A stretch of 64,000 nucleotides of DNA from Paragonimus skrjabini miyazakii (taxonomy: Eukaryota > Platyhelminthes > Trematoda > Plagiorchiida > Troglotrematidae), in assembly GCA_014338405.1 (NCBI GenBank), contig JTDE01002926.1, forward strand, positions 22,587-86,586, in the 5' to 3' direction. This document shows positions 15,301 through 28,700 of the stretch, in pieces; the stretch's first letter is position 1; every line of letters begins with the position of its first letter. The notes under the pieces were generated by a model. The model had not been told where the DNA came from. It worked only from the letters and a program-made list of their open reading frames with translations, and did not search any database. The position numbers and the translations under genes are program-made.

Positions 15301-18300
15301 TTCTCTTTTGCCATAACTTGCCATGTTAAGTTGACAAGTTGAGTTGACCTATTGACTGGTTAACTTATTAAACAGTCTGTAGCTGTAGTGACCTTGAGAA
15401 GCTTACACTTTTCATTCATCTATTCATAATGTACTAGAAGTTAATGTGACTAAGGCAACCGCTCACCTCAACAGTGACGTGAAATAGCCTCGAGGAGGAA
15501 GAAGAAAGATCTATCAAAAGGGATGAGAACTAATAAAGCAGGGCTGGTTGGAAGCACTGAAAATAGCGTGAATAGATGCACGCAATTGACTATGGCACAC
15601 TGTTATCTTACACAGCGTTTCCAACTGGCGGTTTAAAAGATCCAGAAGCTTTTAAATCTGGCTACTGACACTTACCCACTGTACTCGGTAGAACAGTTAA
15701 AACCTTCATAGCACGTGACCACGTTGATGTTTGATAATTCCGTAGTTTCACCTGAATGTTGATGACCCCAGCATACAGTGTTAAACCATAATCATGATTC
15801 CCCCCACATATCTCATCATACATATAGACTCAAATAAGTAAAAAAAACGTGGTAGATTGCCAGCACAAATCTATTTTGTTAACCCCGAAAAGTTTTTGTA
15901 AGACTAGAAATGAAGCGACCGTTGGTATTTGTTGTTAGTTAAGTTCTATATGTCAAGAAAAACAACTGTTGAAATCGTGACACACAAGTTTGCTAGGTGA
16001 ACTACACCAAGACAGCAGATGATAGACGATTTGAATTGGAAACTGCGAAAGTAGACTATATAACGTAAACAACATTACAGTGTGGATAACGTCCCCAAGA
16101 AAGCTGAACTAAGTAGTGCAAAACATCCGCTGTGAGCATTTGATTTCGAAAAAGAAGTCAGGAATGTTATGATGCTCAACATTCAACCGCATTGTGTCAT
16201 CTAGATGTTACGGTGAAGTATCAAAACGGACAATCAATGCAAGGTGGACGGAAAAGTTGGTGAACACCAATCTAATTTCATAGTTACAGAACCTATGTAG
16301 AATAATGTAATCGAACTGTTACCAGAGTCGATGGGTTGTGACACAGAGTTCTTTCTGTGCACATATGGGAGAATACCGGTGCTTGATCGTAATCGCTTCT
16401 ACAGCCATAGCAGCCTCTGGTTCTTAAATATGTCGTGGACGCAAGATGTCGGGCTCACCAATTTGTAGGATCCAGCGAACCGAAGACGACCGGTTGAGAA
16501 TAACACAGCGAGTAGACAAAGGGTATATTGTTGGCCTACGATGTCAACGCGAGAGTAGACGGATAAAAAAACGAAACGATAACAGAACGGAACGACAAGC
16601 GTTCACGCAGCGCAGTCGTACGTTCGAGTGCGCGAGGTAGTTGTCGGTATCTCTATTCGTTCAAACAAATGTTTTCCTACATACAAAAGCTAGAAACAAA
16701 AAGAGTACAAATGGCACTCGTAGCTCTAACATAGTTGACAATAACGAACAGGGTCGCTACACGTTTCATCCAGATAGACTAGAAGCTGACAGACCAAGAG
16801 TTGCCTGTGTGGAATCTGTTGCTGAAGTTTTATTCCACTGCGTCATACGTTTTCATGAAACCTTGTTTCCGCTGTACAATGAAACATGTCTAACAATCTG
16901 ATGATGCAACTTTTTATCTGTTCTCTCCACGTACGTGGCCATAGATCCACATGCTAATCCGGTAATATCACTTGATCTAGCTTTCACGAGGACTATCGGC
17001 TCCAAGGATGAATTAGAAATCATGGTGACAGAGAACACTGATAACTTATCTCACTTCTTGTAGCCAAAAAGCCTGAATCAGAGTCTACCTGATGCCGAGT
17101 TCAACAAGGTTTTCATAAATTTCATCTGTGGACTTTGAACCGTGTGTATTCAGTTAGTTTCCAATGTGCGCCATAAACACTGTCGCTGAATACGGTCGTA
17201 ATATCGGATACCAACTTTCTAAGTTAAGATCGACTGCTTACTCCACTCAGCTATTTTAATATCTTCCAAATAGTACAGTTCTCTTAGTTGCACAAAACCA
17301 TGCAAATGCAGATTTGGTCCAACTTGCGAACCCTTCATCTGATCAGACAGAAACGACTATTGATGGTTACTTCGTTTCCAATTTTGCACTCTTTTCTAAT
17401 CGCCCATGAAGCAACTTGTCACTTACCATCGTTGGATGTGCTAGGTAAATAACCATTCATTTGACATGGTTTGTATTGAAAAGACATATTTTTAAGACAC
17501 AATGGACAATACCATGTAGTACTTCAACCAATAGTCCAATTGTTTGAAACTATTTTCCGCAAATTTTGATTTCTATATACAATTGGGCCAATTAATCTGT
17601 TCTGGTTCCTTTGCACTTAGAAACAGTTGACATACCTTGATGACCGGCCCGTATTCCCAAAAGATCGTGCGTGTGCAGACGCCTTGTAAGTAATCGCTTC
17701 TTTAGTATGAGTCATTGAACATAATTTATATTACATTATACACTGTATGATTTTCAGTTTTGAAGGTGGAGCCCAGTACGAATACGAAGTACGTCAAAAA
17801 TGGAACGAAGCTGAACAGCAGAAAATAATTGACAGCTGTAGATGTAAGTTGTCTTGATGAGAGAACATGTGCATACTCCCACGATCATATCACTTCTATT
17901 TATTTTTTCAATGGAGATGATTTTCATATAGCCAGAATGCCTAACTTCGGTGCATGCTTTTATGGGAAGGGGGAAATATCGTACTAACAACTGGCCATAG
18001 TCAAAATTGGGACATATACCTTTGGGAAGCGAAACTTCACTTTTGGCGTATCATATCGTCTATGGATTAATAAGTAGTGCATAAGGCACTGTTTTATTTC
18101 AAGACGACTGCTCGATCTTACACGGCACATATTGAAGAATGTTTCAGTGTTTCACCCTTAGCCTACACGAGATATTATACTTTACTTTAACACAGGTGAA
18201 ATTATATGTCAGTAACTGAGGTATCGTCGATTTCTTGTTGTTGATTCAGAAATGACATTTCAATAGACAAATTAAGTGAATGTAAAACAATAGGTCGCCT

Positions 18301-21300
18301 TGTTGTTTGATCATGGCAAAATGCGCACAATAGAATTGTAATATTATACTAACGACACCATCACCGTCGTTATCGGCGGCGGCGGCAACAATATACAGGT
18401 GTTAGACGTTGCTGTCTCAGTACCATACAATCGTGAAAAAAGCAAGACAAAGCCTTTGCAAATGTTCTCAGAATGACAAAATTCAAGTTATCACAAATTT
18501 TAGGCAATCGACCAAAATATGGTGGGAGTAGTATGGCATTTGCAAAACAGGTTTATTACGCTTTTAACCATAGCACCTCTGCAATCCCGATCACTTTAAT
18601 GGAAATCTGAAAAACATTGATGATAGTCACACTAATGAAGCCAACCATCCGCCGCTTGTCGTCATTTTCACAGATTCCCTCTGTGTGAATCACGGTTCGA
18701 AGGACACAGACAGGTTTGTACATTGTAACATGGTTGAATAATACGAACTAACTGAATTGAAAAACCATTTCAGCCCACACTTATATCCCATAAACTTTCG
18801 GCACTTTATCAAATGTATGTACCATGAAGAATAGGAACGATACAATATCTCGCAAAACGGACTCTACTTGTTCAAACTGTGAGCCACAAGTAACAATACA
18901 CTTCATCACTGATGAGAATTTCCGACCAGTTTTTAGTGGGGCAGCAATTTAAATATTCACATGGTCTATTTCTGATCGTGCACATCTACGCCTGGACAGT
19001 AGATGTCTTCAAAACAGAAAGACTTTAGAGAACTATATACTTCCTACAAATGTTTGTTCTTTTCAATTTCATTCAAGTCAATTTTACTCCAAACAACTTG
19101 TACACACAACATACACTAAAGTTTCAAGTTGAACATCACCCACAATTGATCGCAGCTGTCGTATTCCCATAGACTTTCCAGTCGGCCCCTTTCGAAAAGA
19201 AGCACTAGACTCGAGTTTCACTCTCATTAGAGCTCGTCAGTAGTGCATATCATCGCCACTGCCGGGACTTGAACCACAGACATTGTGGGTGATGTTCAAC
19301 TTGAAATCAACCAAATCCCCGGCTACTCATCAGTAATCTAATACACTAAAGTACCACAAATAAAACAAAATTTGTTACGTCCTGTAAACGTTACTAATAT
19401 AAATATGGACCAAAAGCCTTTACTAGAATGTGGGTTTGATCTGACGGGTTTTTTTTGCGGAATCAAGTGTTATAACCTGCTCTTTCCATTCCAGCTGGGA
19501 AACTTTACACAACGCTTCAGTATGTTTCTGACAGCGGACCTGGAGACAGTTTTCCCTACTCGCTTCTAGGAGAAGCCTTTTACTAAGCAGTGCCTACAAA
19601 AATCCCAGTATCATTTTGCGGGTTCTGGGCAAGTATTCTTCATGTTTTCACTTGGGTCTAGATCGTGACTGTACACTGGTCAACCCAACACGTATACTCC
19701 ATCAAGCCGAAGTCCTACGTTTGTAATTTGGAACATGTATATCGGTAGTAGAGAAAGGATCAGAGTTGACTCATACCGTAAAATACTTTGCGATGAAATC
19801 ATTTCAGTTTGGTGATGGAAATTTAATTTTTATCGACCATGCAATAAAACCAGCCTACTGACACCTATAGCTGTCAGTGTACTCAAAGTCTATCACCTAT
19901 CGTCCGTAACTGACTTTCTCATCAGAGTGCATCACCTCCTATTCGAGTTAATGCTGACACGTTCCATATGCATCCGGGTAATCTTGGCGGAATTTGTTCT
20001 TTACCTTAAGTATCACGGAGTTTCGATAGGGATATTCGCAGAACACGAGATTTCGTCCATTCTAAACGATGCTGAATGTTTCACCACGAAGGAACTTTGT
20101 CCTCATCATCCCTGTGTTGTTTATCCAGAAAAATATTGAAAGGTCGTCTGGATATTTATCGTCAAAAAGGTTCGGCGTATGCTCAGCTATATTCAATCGT
20201 TAGCTAGGTTCAAGCTACCTGACCTATTTGCGAGAAGATTCACCAACTTGCCTGTTAACTCCGAACGACTACCTCAAAAATAGGACTCATTTTCGAATTA
20301 AAATCAGTAAAACTATCAAGCAAGGACAGCGAACGCACGAGTTGCGTTTGCCAAACTGCGTCATCTGTGGCGACGAAAAAACGCTCGATCGTCGCTAAAA
20401 GGAAGAGTATGTAATGTTTGTGCACGTTCTGTCTTGCCCTATGGTTCGGAAACGTGACCTGCTCGCAAGGAAGATGTCAACAGGTTTGTGTTTGACCATT
20501 GTTTTCTCCGCCAAATAGTCCACATTAAATGGACTGATCACGCGAGCAATGTGGCAGTTCGCCGGCGCGTATTCCGGAACGCTCGGGAAGCGCGATCAAT
20601 TGGTCAACTACTCACCTAGCACAGCTTGCGATGGTGGGGTCACGTACTCCGTATGTCATCTGAGCGTCTACCGTACCGAACATTATATACTGAGACTATC
20701 AACAGTTGGGTGAGACCACATGGTGGTCAACTAACAACCTGGTCACGAAATATGAAGACCCTGAATGCTCCACTGAGCAAAGTGGGTAGGTGTCGCCTTT
20801 CTGGCTGGAGTCCTCTTGATCATTCAAACCGCTGGTTGGAGACGCTTTCCGAGATGGCGGTGTGTCGCGGTCAATGGCGTCTATGTATCCATGCATCCAT
20901 AACATTTCTGGTTCTTCCGCTTGGTCTTCTTTTAATAATTTTCCAACTTCCTATTATCGTTTTATTCTAGGATATTCGACGTCACTGTTGAGATGAGCGG
21001 TAGCTCGAGCCACAGAACCTTCTGGTCAGGCTCATGGCTACTATAATTATGACAATGGTCACTAATAAGTAAAACTTCGAAGAAGTTGGGCAGTCTGAAC
21101 ATTACCTATAAGCGAGACTGGTTGTGTAACGACGACATGGCTTACATGGCATGAGTGACTATCGATGTGGTGACCATACCGCCCAGCCTAGCCCAATAGT
21201 TCATTGAGATTCGCAAGCCGTCACACCACGTCAAGGTCCAATCTCGTTGTGACACAATTAATGATTGTTTGGCAGTTAAGTATCAGTGTAACCCACCGAT

Positions 21301-22648
21301 GTATTGCTGATTATGATGAGTATTATGATGAGGATAATGCATATTACAGTTCAGTCATCCCTGGTATAAACTCTGGTGTAGTGATCAGCACGGCTGCTTC
21401 CTGACATGCACTGTAGGTGATTTGCCGTCTGTGGCGTGAATATTGATTAGTGACAATCCCTAAAAAAAGGGACTTCTCATCTAGCGTTTCTTTAGATAGG
21501 AGCTAGCCAAAACTTCTGTGGGAAGGCAGAATCTCATATCGTTTTTATGTTATATTTAAGTTAAAATGCGTTCTTGTTGCAATAAATGCTAGACAATCGA
21601 TTCAGTGTCTGTTTTGCGTAAGTAAATTTGTTGGTCATGTTACATTACAGTAATTGACACGTGGATACGAACCTTTCAGGGAACTAAGAGTGGTGCGTTT
21701 TGAGCTGCAGTGTTGTTTTAGGTGTTTCTCAGGCCCAACTTAGTTTGCGTAAAACCAGTTACTTCTGCCATGGTAGAATTAGAAATGACCTCGGCTGATC
21801 GCTCACCCTTCCAACATAATCGGTTTAACAGACTCACTAGGCGGTCATAGATGATATCAGCTTGTGACGTGATTGCATTTCAGTGATGACAAAATTGATA
21901 TTTACTGTTTAGTAGTTGGGGGTATTATTATGGTATGACCATATAGATGGACCTATTATTTCAACCTTCTTGACAATGTCATAAAGAATAGATGGCGTTT
22001 TCAAGCTAGGGTGACAGACGTTGGCATTAATCAGTTAAAAACTTAAGACAAGCAAATTTTGACTTGAAATCGGTTCATCGGAAAATGTACGTCACAAAAA
22101 TGTGGAAATGAGTCATTTCGACTTAGCCTCAAAGACTGAAAAAACAGAATCAAGGCGAACAATAATAAAGTTGCCCATCAAAGGGCGTAACGGAAATAAA
22201 TGAAGAATTAAGAATGCGTAGCAACTTAATGTACTTCTGCTCAATTGCCAGTTGAAGTTCATTCTTTCTGTTGAATAAAATATCTAATATGACACATTAG
22301 TCAATAGAGCATAAGAACAATTGCACAGTAATGAAAACCTTATCGAAATTAGAGTTGTGGTTGATTGGTTGAACTGTTGGACGATGAAGTGGTTGTGTGG
22401 TGCGGATTATACACCGCTCTAATGATGTACACACTAGACATTCTCTACATACACTCGTCTCTATGTATTGAGTGTCTAGTAAGATAATCTTTACTAAGTA
22501 ACCACCATTCTTTCGCCCGTCGATGGTCATATTAACATTATACTTACTAGCAGGTTTGACGAAATGGACATAATATGCTGCACACCGTTGGGCAAAAGGG
22601 AAACAGTATAATCAGCGCGAGTTTAACCAGAAAGGTCGGTGTTTAACA

Positions 22649-22722
<74 letters not shown>

Positions 22723-25700
22723 CGTCATCATCACCATAGACAGCAATACATCAGTGGATCTCACTGGTGCCTAATTACTACACAACCATGAAGAAAAAAG
22801 GCGAACCCTATGTAGGAAGACAGAAGAAAAATGGTTTTGTCTATATTCAACTAGGCAGCATCAAGCTGCCCACACCTTGCAAATAAACAACTAAGCTGTA
22901 GTTGAAATAAGGATGATGTTTAAACGTCCTTTATATTACAAATTCATGTTTCTTAAATTGATCAACTGTACAGCGCCAGCTGCTCCGTGTCTGTTCTGGT
23001 TAAGCTTCGCACTGACCTACCATTTCATCGATCACAGTAAGTATTCGATCGCGGCATGATTCATCGACGAACAGCACGTCTTTTCATATTTAGCCAAATT
23101 CGGGTAAGCAAGTTCTACTTTTTGTTTGGTTGCTCATAGTGAAAGTTCGGGGATTTAAATTATTTCAGAATTGAACACCACCCACACTCGATCGCGGTCT
23201 TTGCATTCAGATAAGCCTTTTGGCTAGCCCACTTCGAAAGGAAGCACTAGACTCGAGTTTCGCTCTTATTAAAGCAAATCAGTAGTGCATATCCTTGTCC
23301 AGATCGGAGTTTACACTCTGACCCTTGTGCCTTTTGGTTGAATGAAGACAGTATTTTCAACTTAATTGAGAAGTCCTGATCATGGGGTTATCGATTGGAT
23401 AGAACAGAGCGATTCTGTTCATTCTCCTTTCGAAATGATCGGGCAAGCTAAACACTATTCATACAAGATTGTGGTTGATCGTTTGCATTTTATTATTCGG
23501 TCGTGCCTATTGTGAGGTTGCTGGCGTTGTGGTTAACACGCTAGTCTCAAAAGCACAAGGGTCAGAGAGTAAACTCCAATCCGGACAAGGATATGCGCTA
23601 CTGATGAGCTCTAATAAGAGAGAAACTCGAGTCTAGTGCTTCCTTTCGAAGTGGACTAGCCAAAAGGCCTATCTGAATGCAAAGACCGCGATCGAGTGTG
23701 GGTAGTGGTCAATTTTGAAAAGTGTTTCAGTCGAACGAACACATATTCAGTCTAAGATGTGACCACTTGAGCTGTGCCAATGGACGTCAACTATAGTGAG
23801 TTTGTAGACGGTATTCTATGTGATAAAACAAAACGGCTGGGAGATTAGAAACCGAAACGAGGTCACGAAATGAAGTGCATTCTTATGGTACTGTAGGAAT
23901 TCAAAGGCAAACTTGTCATGCACATTCAAACAATAAGGTTCATCTCGCTGCACATTCTTATTTCCAACTCCTACTTTTTGTCATGCCCAAACTAAGTATT
24001 ATACAGAAAGTTGTCAGTTTGCCAAACAACATATCGTTCAGCATGTTGCAGTAATGGCGTACCAGCATTCATACAACTTATAGTTCCTTTGCTTAGTCAT
24101 GTATTATGCGTTTTGTCTTCTTGTGAATTTTGGGTTACACCACGTTACTACGGGGAAGAAACAGCTGCTCAAAACGTAGTGCTTTCTGGTGAGCCTCACA
24201 TCTGTTATGGATACCTGAAGAGGAGAAAAATACAGAAAATGATTTATATTCACTTCTGTGAGCATTCATAACGTGAACCTCTGTTAGCTTACAGAGTAGA
24301 TGTATGAATTTTCTCCGAGATCGATGTAAATTCCTATCAAGTGTTGATGGTTGCTACGCCACGTGTTGTAAATATTTAACTTCTGTCTGCCACAGCGGCA
24401 AATCGTACTTACTCGTAGAAATGGCTTATTTCAGAATTTATTCCATTTTGTTCTCCTTGTTATTCTAATTCGTTTATTCTACTTTAATCTTATTATGTAG
24501 TCAAACGTGAGGATTGACCTACCTTCCGATATTAAACTATTTTTCAGGGTTGCGAGAAAAGCGTCAGATTATTGAAGCAAGACGTCGCGAAAAAGAGCTC
24601 AAAGATGCTGCTGAAGCCGCCGGTCTACCTACAGATGACATACACGTGAATCCGGGTGACATTGATTGGCTGTACGGAGACCAACGTCCGTCTTCTGAGT
24701 CATCATCAAACGAGGTGCCTGGTAGTGAAAGACCCGACGGTGAGGGTCAAGAAAACGAGACTGGTGCAGGTACAGAGATTTCGAGTGAAGATACGGAACA
24801 AGAAGTGCAGGAGAAAGCAACATCTGGCGCTGGTGATGTAGGTAGTGATTATCGAACTAGACCTAGATCTGGACCAGCGATGGCGGCCCAAATGATCCAA
24901 GAAGTGTATGACGATTTTGAGCAATTTCGCAAGAAAGAAGCCGAAGGTGAGAAATCCGAGATTGAAAAACGAAAGGCAGAAATTGTGGCCTATGGTCAAA
25001 TAGTGGAGGACGAAATGCCTTCAGAAACCCCAGTTCCTTTGACGTGTGTACAACAGTTCGACGACAGTGAACTTGAGGCGAAAGCTGACAAGCAACAAGC
25101 ACCTAATGCATCAAGTACTACATTTCCAGAGAATGTTTCACTGGATACATTGAGCAGTACGACGGTACGTGAGCATTCACGGGAAAGTTTACGCAGTAGA
25201 CTATAATATTACATGCTGCAGTATTATGTAGCGGTTGGACAGATCAACGGACACCACCTGGTTAAGGGAGTTGGTCAAATTAGTATCAAATTGTTATCAT
25301 GCAACCACATGACTAATGTACTCACTGGCTTACTGGATGGTGGGTTGGCCGAGTCATTTCCAAAGCTTGAACGTTACATTTCTTTACGCACTGGGGTGAG
25401 TTGTACAGGCGAATTACAGTAGCTGCAGCTTTGGTCAGAAACTTACGCCTCACTGCCCTCGACTGAATAACCTTGATTTGGTAGATTGAACGAAACTCGT
25501 CCACCACAATGATAGAGTGATCCAAATCCTTCGGATACGGTAGTATGGTGCTATTGACTAACTTCATTATTCCACTGTTAAGCCAAGATAGGTGGTGTAC
25601 ACGGACCCGTTAAGATAAGCGTCTGGTCATGCGGACAACACAGCTAGTTGCATAGGGACAAGGGAATGAATGCACACAGAACGAGGCTGTAAAAGCAGGC

Positions 25701-28700
25701 ACTTTATCTTTCACGCATAGGCACAAAACCGGAGTGGACGTAAAGTGGACACATAATTTAGCAGCGCAAAATGTTGCATTAGCTGCATTTAAGAGCCGAC
25801 GCGTGATACTCTTGAAGAGTACTCTGATGTGTATGCCTCTCTTTTTTGCCAGAGATGGTTAATCTCTTCTATTTCACCCTAGATATCACGATTCAAGCGG
25901 CCAATTTGTACGATTATTGTACGTGTGGATACCGATTCTTCAGTAGCGGTATCATCCGTGAAAAAACTAACTACTAATAAGTAGTTTGGCTGATTTATAA
26001 TTTTAGATAGACCCAATTGTAAAAAGTCAGTGCTTCGACTGGATTCGAAGCAGCGATAGAAACACCATGTCTCAACGCGGCAAGCACTCTACCAGTTGAG
26101 CTACGAAACGCCGGCATACGAATTGGCCTATCATACCATCCAATACCTCGGATCTTGAGAATGGTAAAGGATCACCTTTGCGAATCATATGAACACGGTT
26201 GTGTAAGCCGTTCTGTAATCCTTAATACTGTTAATATTTTCTGCCGAATTTTCGTAATAGTATGTTTTGCCGACAACCAGTACAAGCACTCTCAGAATGT
26301 TGGTGACTTGTCTTTCTATCATAAGGGTATAAAAGTTATTTGAACTTAGACATTTCATGGGCTCCTACTCTCCTGGTCCTCTTCATAAAATAGACAATCT
26401 GCATCCTCTCCGATATACCAAATCGCTTAGTAGCAAAACAAAAATCATTCTACATATGCTTATTGGTGTCCTGACAACCCTAGGTGCTATTTATCAGTAG
26501 ATGAGTATCGTTTCATGATGATTATATTTTGTATTTTGGCTTTGATTTGATAGAATCAACAGTTTGTTATAGGCGCTTGTAAGAATAGGGCGAAGTCTTC
26601 TGTATCATGAATCATGTAACATAACCTTATTATCCTCTGTTGTCTGTGAGCAACACTTCAACTTGTGAAATGATCGATGAAGGCCATTTTTAGTTTACAG
26701 ATAAGCAATTATTTTTTGACCTGAATACATTTAGACACAGAGTTTTTCAGGGAATTTATCCAGCCATCTTTTGTTTGACTTTGTTTCAGTGCATAGAAGA
26801 AACGCAACTTTTGGAACCAAGAGATAAAATCAGTGAACTGGAAATATCTGAATGCGTAATACCAAATGACAAGCTGGAAATCAGCTCTGTTTTCGGGAGA
26901 AATTTCGCGAAACTGGACGATTTACGGAGTCAGCCTTTTATATCCCAACTGGTTCTTACAAGTAAGCAAGTGATAGGTTTGGACCGTTAAAATGACGAAG
27001 TTCCTTGTGAATGTACGTAATCACGCAATCTCTCTGTGAATCAAGACCGGTAGAATATGTCTGAACAACAAACTCATATAAGAACAAGATTACGATACGT
27101 ACGTTGATGGTAAAGCCTGACCAACTAATCCATTCTTAAACTAAATGCCTAAATTCTGCTCGTGATGTGAAAAATGATTTTCTTTAAGGTAGCGAACATG
27201 CTTTGAGTTATTAAATCGATTTTTCACCCGCAATCCATCGAAAGTTCGAGCTTCTCACTAATGTTGAAATGTTCCTTTTATGACCTCATGCAATGTGGTT
27301 AACTGTGGCCTGTAAACATTAGTTCGTTAAATTAGCGCTGCTTGAGGTGCATTGAAAATTTCAACGTTAGCTTATCTTAGCCTTCATGATTCAGTTTGAC
27401 CGATCAGAAGAAAAAACGAGACAGCCAGTCACATGACATCAGGAAATTGAATGTATTCTTGAGTATATTCGCAACAGACTGGTACCTTTACCTCTGATTG
27501 AGTGTTGGATGTGCTTTGGCTGTGTTGTTTGGTTTGAAGAGCCTGGATACGATCGCTTCGTTAGCAATGGGAAGCTCAGTTGATTGTTTGCTCTGGTTAG
27601 CTAGACATCTGTTTTGCTCTCGTTACCTGCTGGCTGAAAGCATTCTTAATCAGGCTGAAAAATCTCACGACCAATGAATTTATCAAGGGGTTGCTGTGCA
27701 TATGTACATCTATATGAACATCCGCTGGGATTGAATAGACGAACCCATTAAGGGGCGTGAGTACTAGTGCACGAACCATACAAGTCACAACGATACAACC
27801 GTCTGGGTGTGCCTAACATGAAGGACAGGTGCACCTATTTTGAGACCTACAGTGGTTACTGACTGAAATCCTTCCTGAGAAAGGATGTTGTGGCTCTTGT
27901 GAGAAGTATATATGAAAATCATAATATAAGTATATGGAACAGGTGGACCGCAGTTCATCAGAATGCTTGGGTATAGGGAAAGAAACGACAGCATACCTTG
28001 ATCTTTCCTTTCAAAAACCAATTTCAGATAACTCCAACGAGAAATACCAAGGAGACGATGATGAAGATTCCCCCTCTGTTCTGAGCATCTCTGAGCAATT
28101 CACCCCCGCGTCAACTGTTTTCAGTGAAGAGTCGACCAGGCAAGCGAAAGGTAAGGTATTTTAATGTAATATTCACAAACATATCGTATTGTATTGAAAA
28201 TGTTTGTCACATGTTAATAGTAGGGTATCCAACGAGCGATTCTCTCCCAAGCATGTCTAGCTCCGACTACAGCGAAACTCTACTGATTCTTTTTGAAGGG
28301 TGTTGGCTGAGTGCGATAGGTACGAGGTATGGTTGGAAAGCTTAAAAAGAACAGTTTGAATACGAACACCAATATTCATGTTCTAACTCATTTGTTCGAA
28401 ATTCAAATCTACTAGACCAAGGGGTCTCTGCTGCCGGGGTTACAGAAAGCTAAGTGAATTTCTTTCCTTAGTTGTTGAGCATGTTTTTATTCATAGGCTA
28501 AACTCGGGACAATCGCGTCACATACATAAGCGAAGACAACCCTGTGATGTAATTACGTCACAACCATGACGCAGCTGGCATAGTAGCAGTGTTGGTCGAT
28601 CCTGATGTGGGTGGTGGGCCATGGGAATCACAAGATCTTATGGTTTTAGCACTTCCAAACTGGCGAGGGTGGTTGTCCACGCGAGTTCATCAATCGTCGT

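Larger units (their letters stand above)
14507..17620. other. DNAAF1 intron with RTE fragment and a dispersed repeat
   Basis: Holds a minus-strand RTE remnant (15440-15780) and one copy of a repeat shared with 63.4 kb (16535-16760). The remainder shows no feature I can name. Confidence 0.55.
17844..24547. other. DNAAF1 intron rich in small repeats
   Basis: About 6.7 kb, holding three hammerhead-ribozyme repeats, an RTE fragment and an AAT microsatellite, listed separately. No exon matching the DNAAF1 region between SCR and WLREK is required, because the flanking phases agree. Confidence 0.6.

Noticed and set aside
20626..20970. 114-residue ORF as a host gene
   Set aside because: Matches the RTE C-terminal protein copy at 39 kb almost throughout.
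24011..24271. 86-residue plus-strand ORF just before the large DNAAF1 exon
   Set aside because: No acceptor or donor in the right phase, and the flanking exons join without it.
26029..26120. Functional tRNA gene
   Set aside because: Promoter boxes are good but I could not pair an acceptor stem or place an anticodon; more likely SINE-derived.
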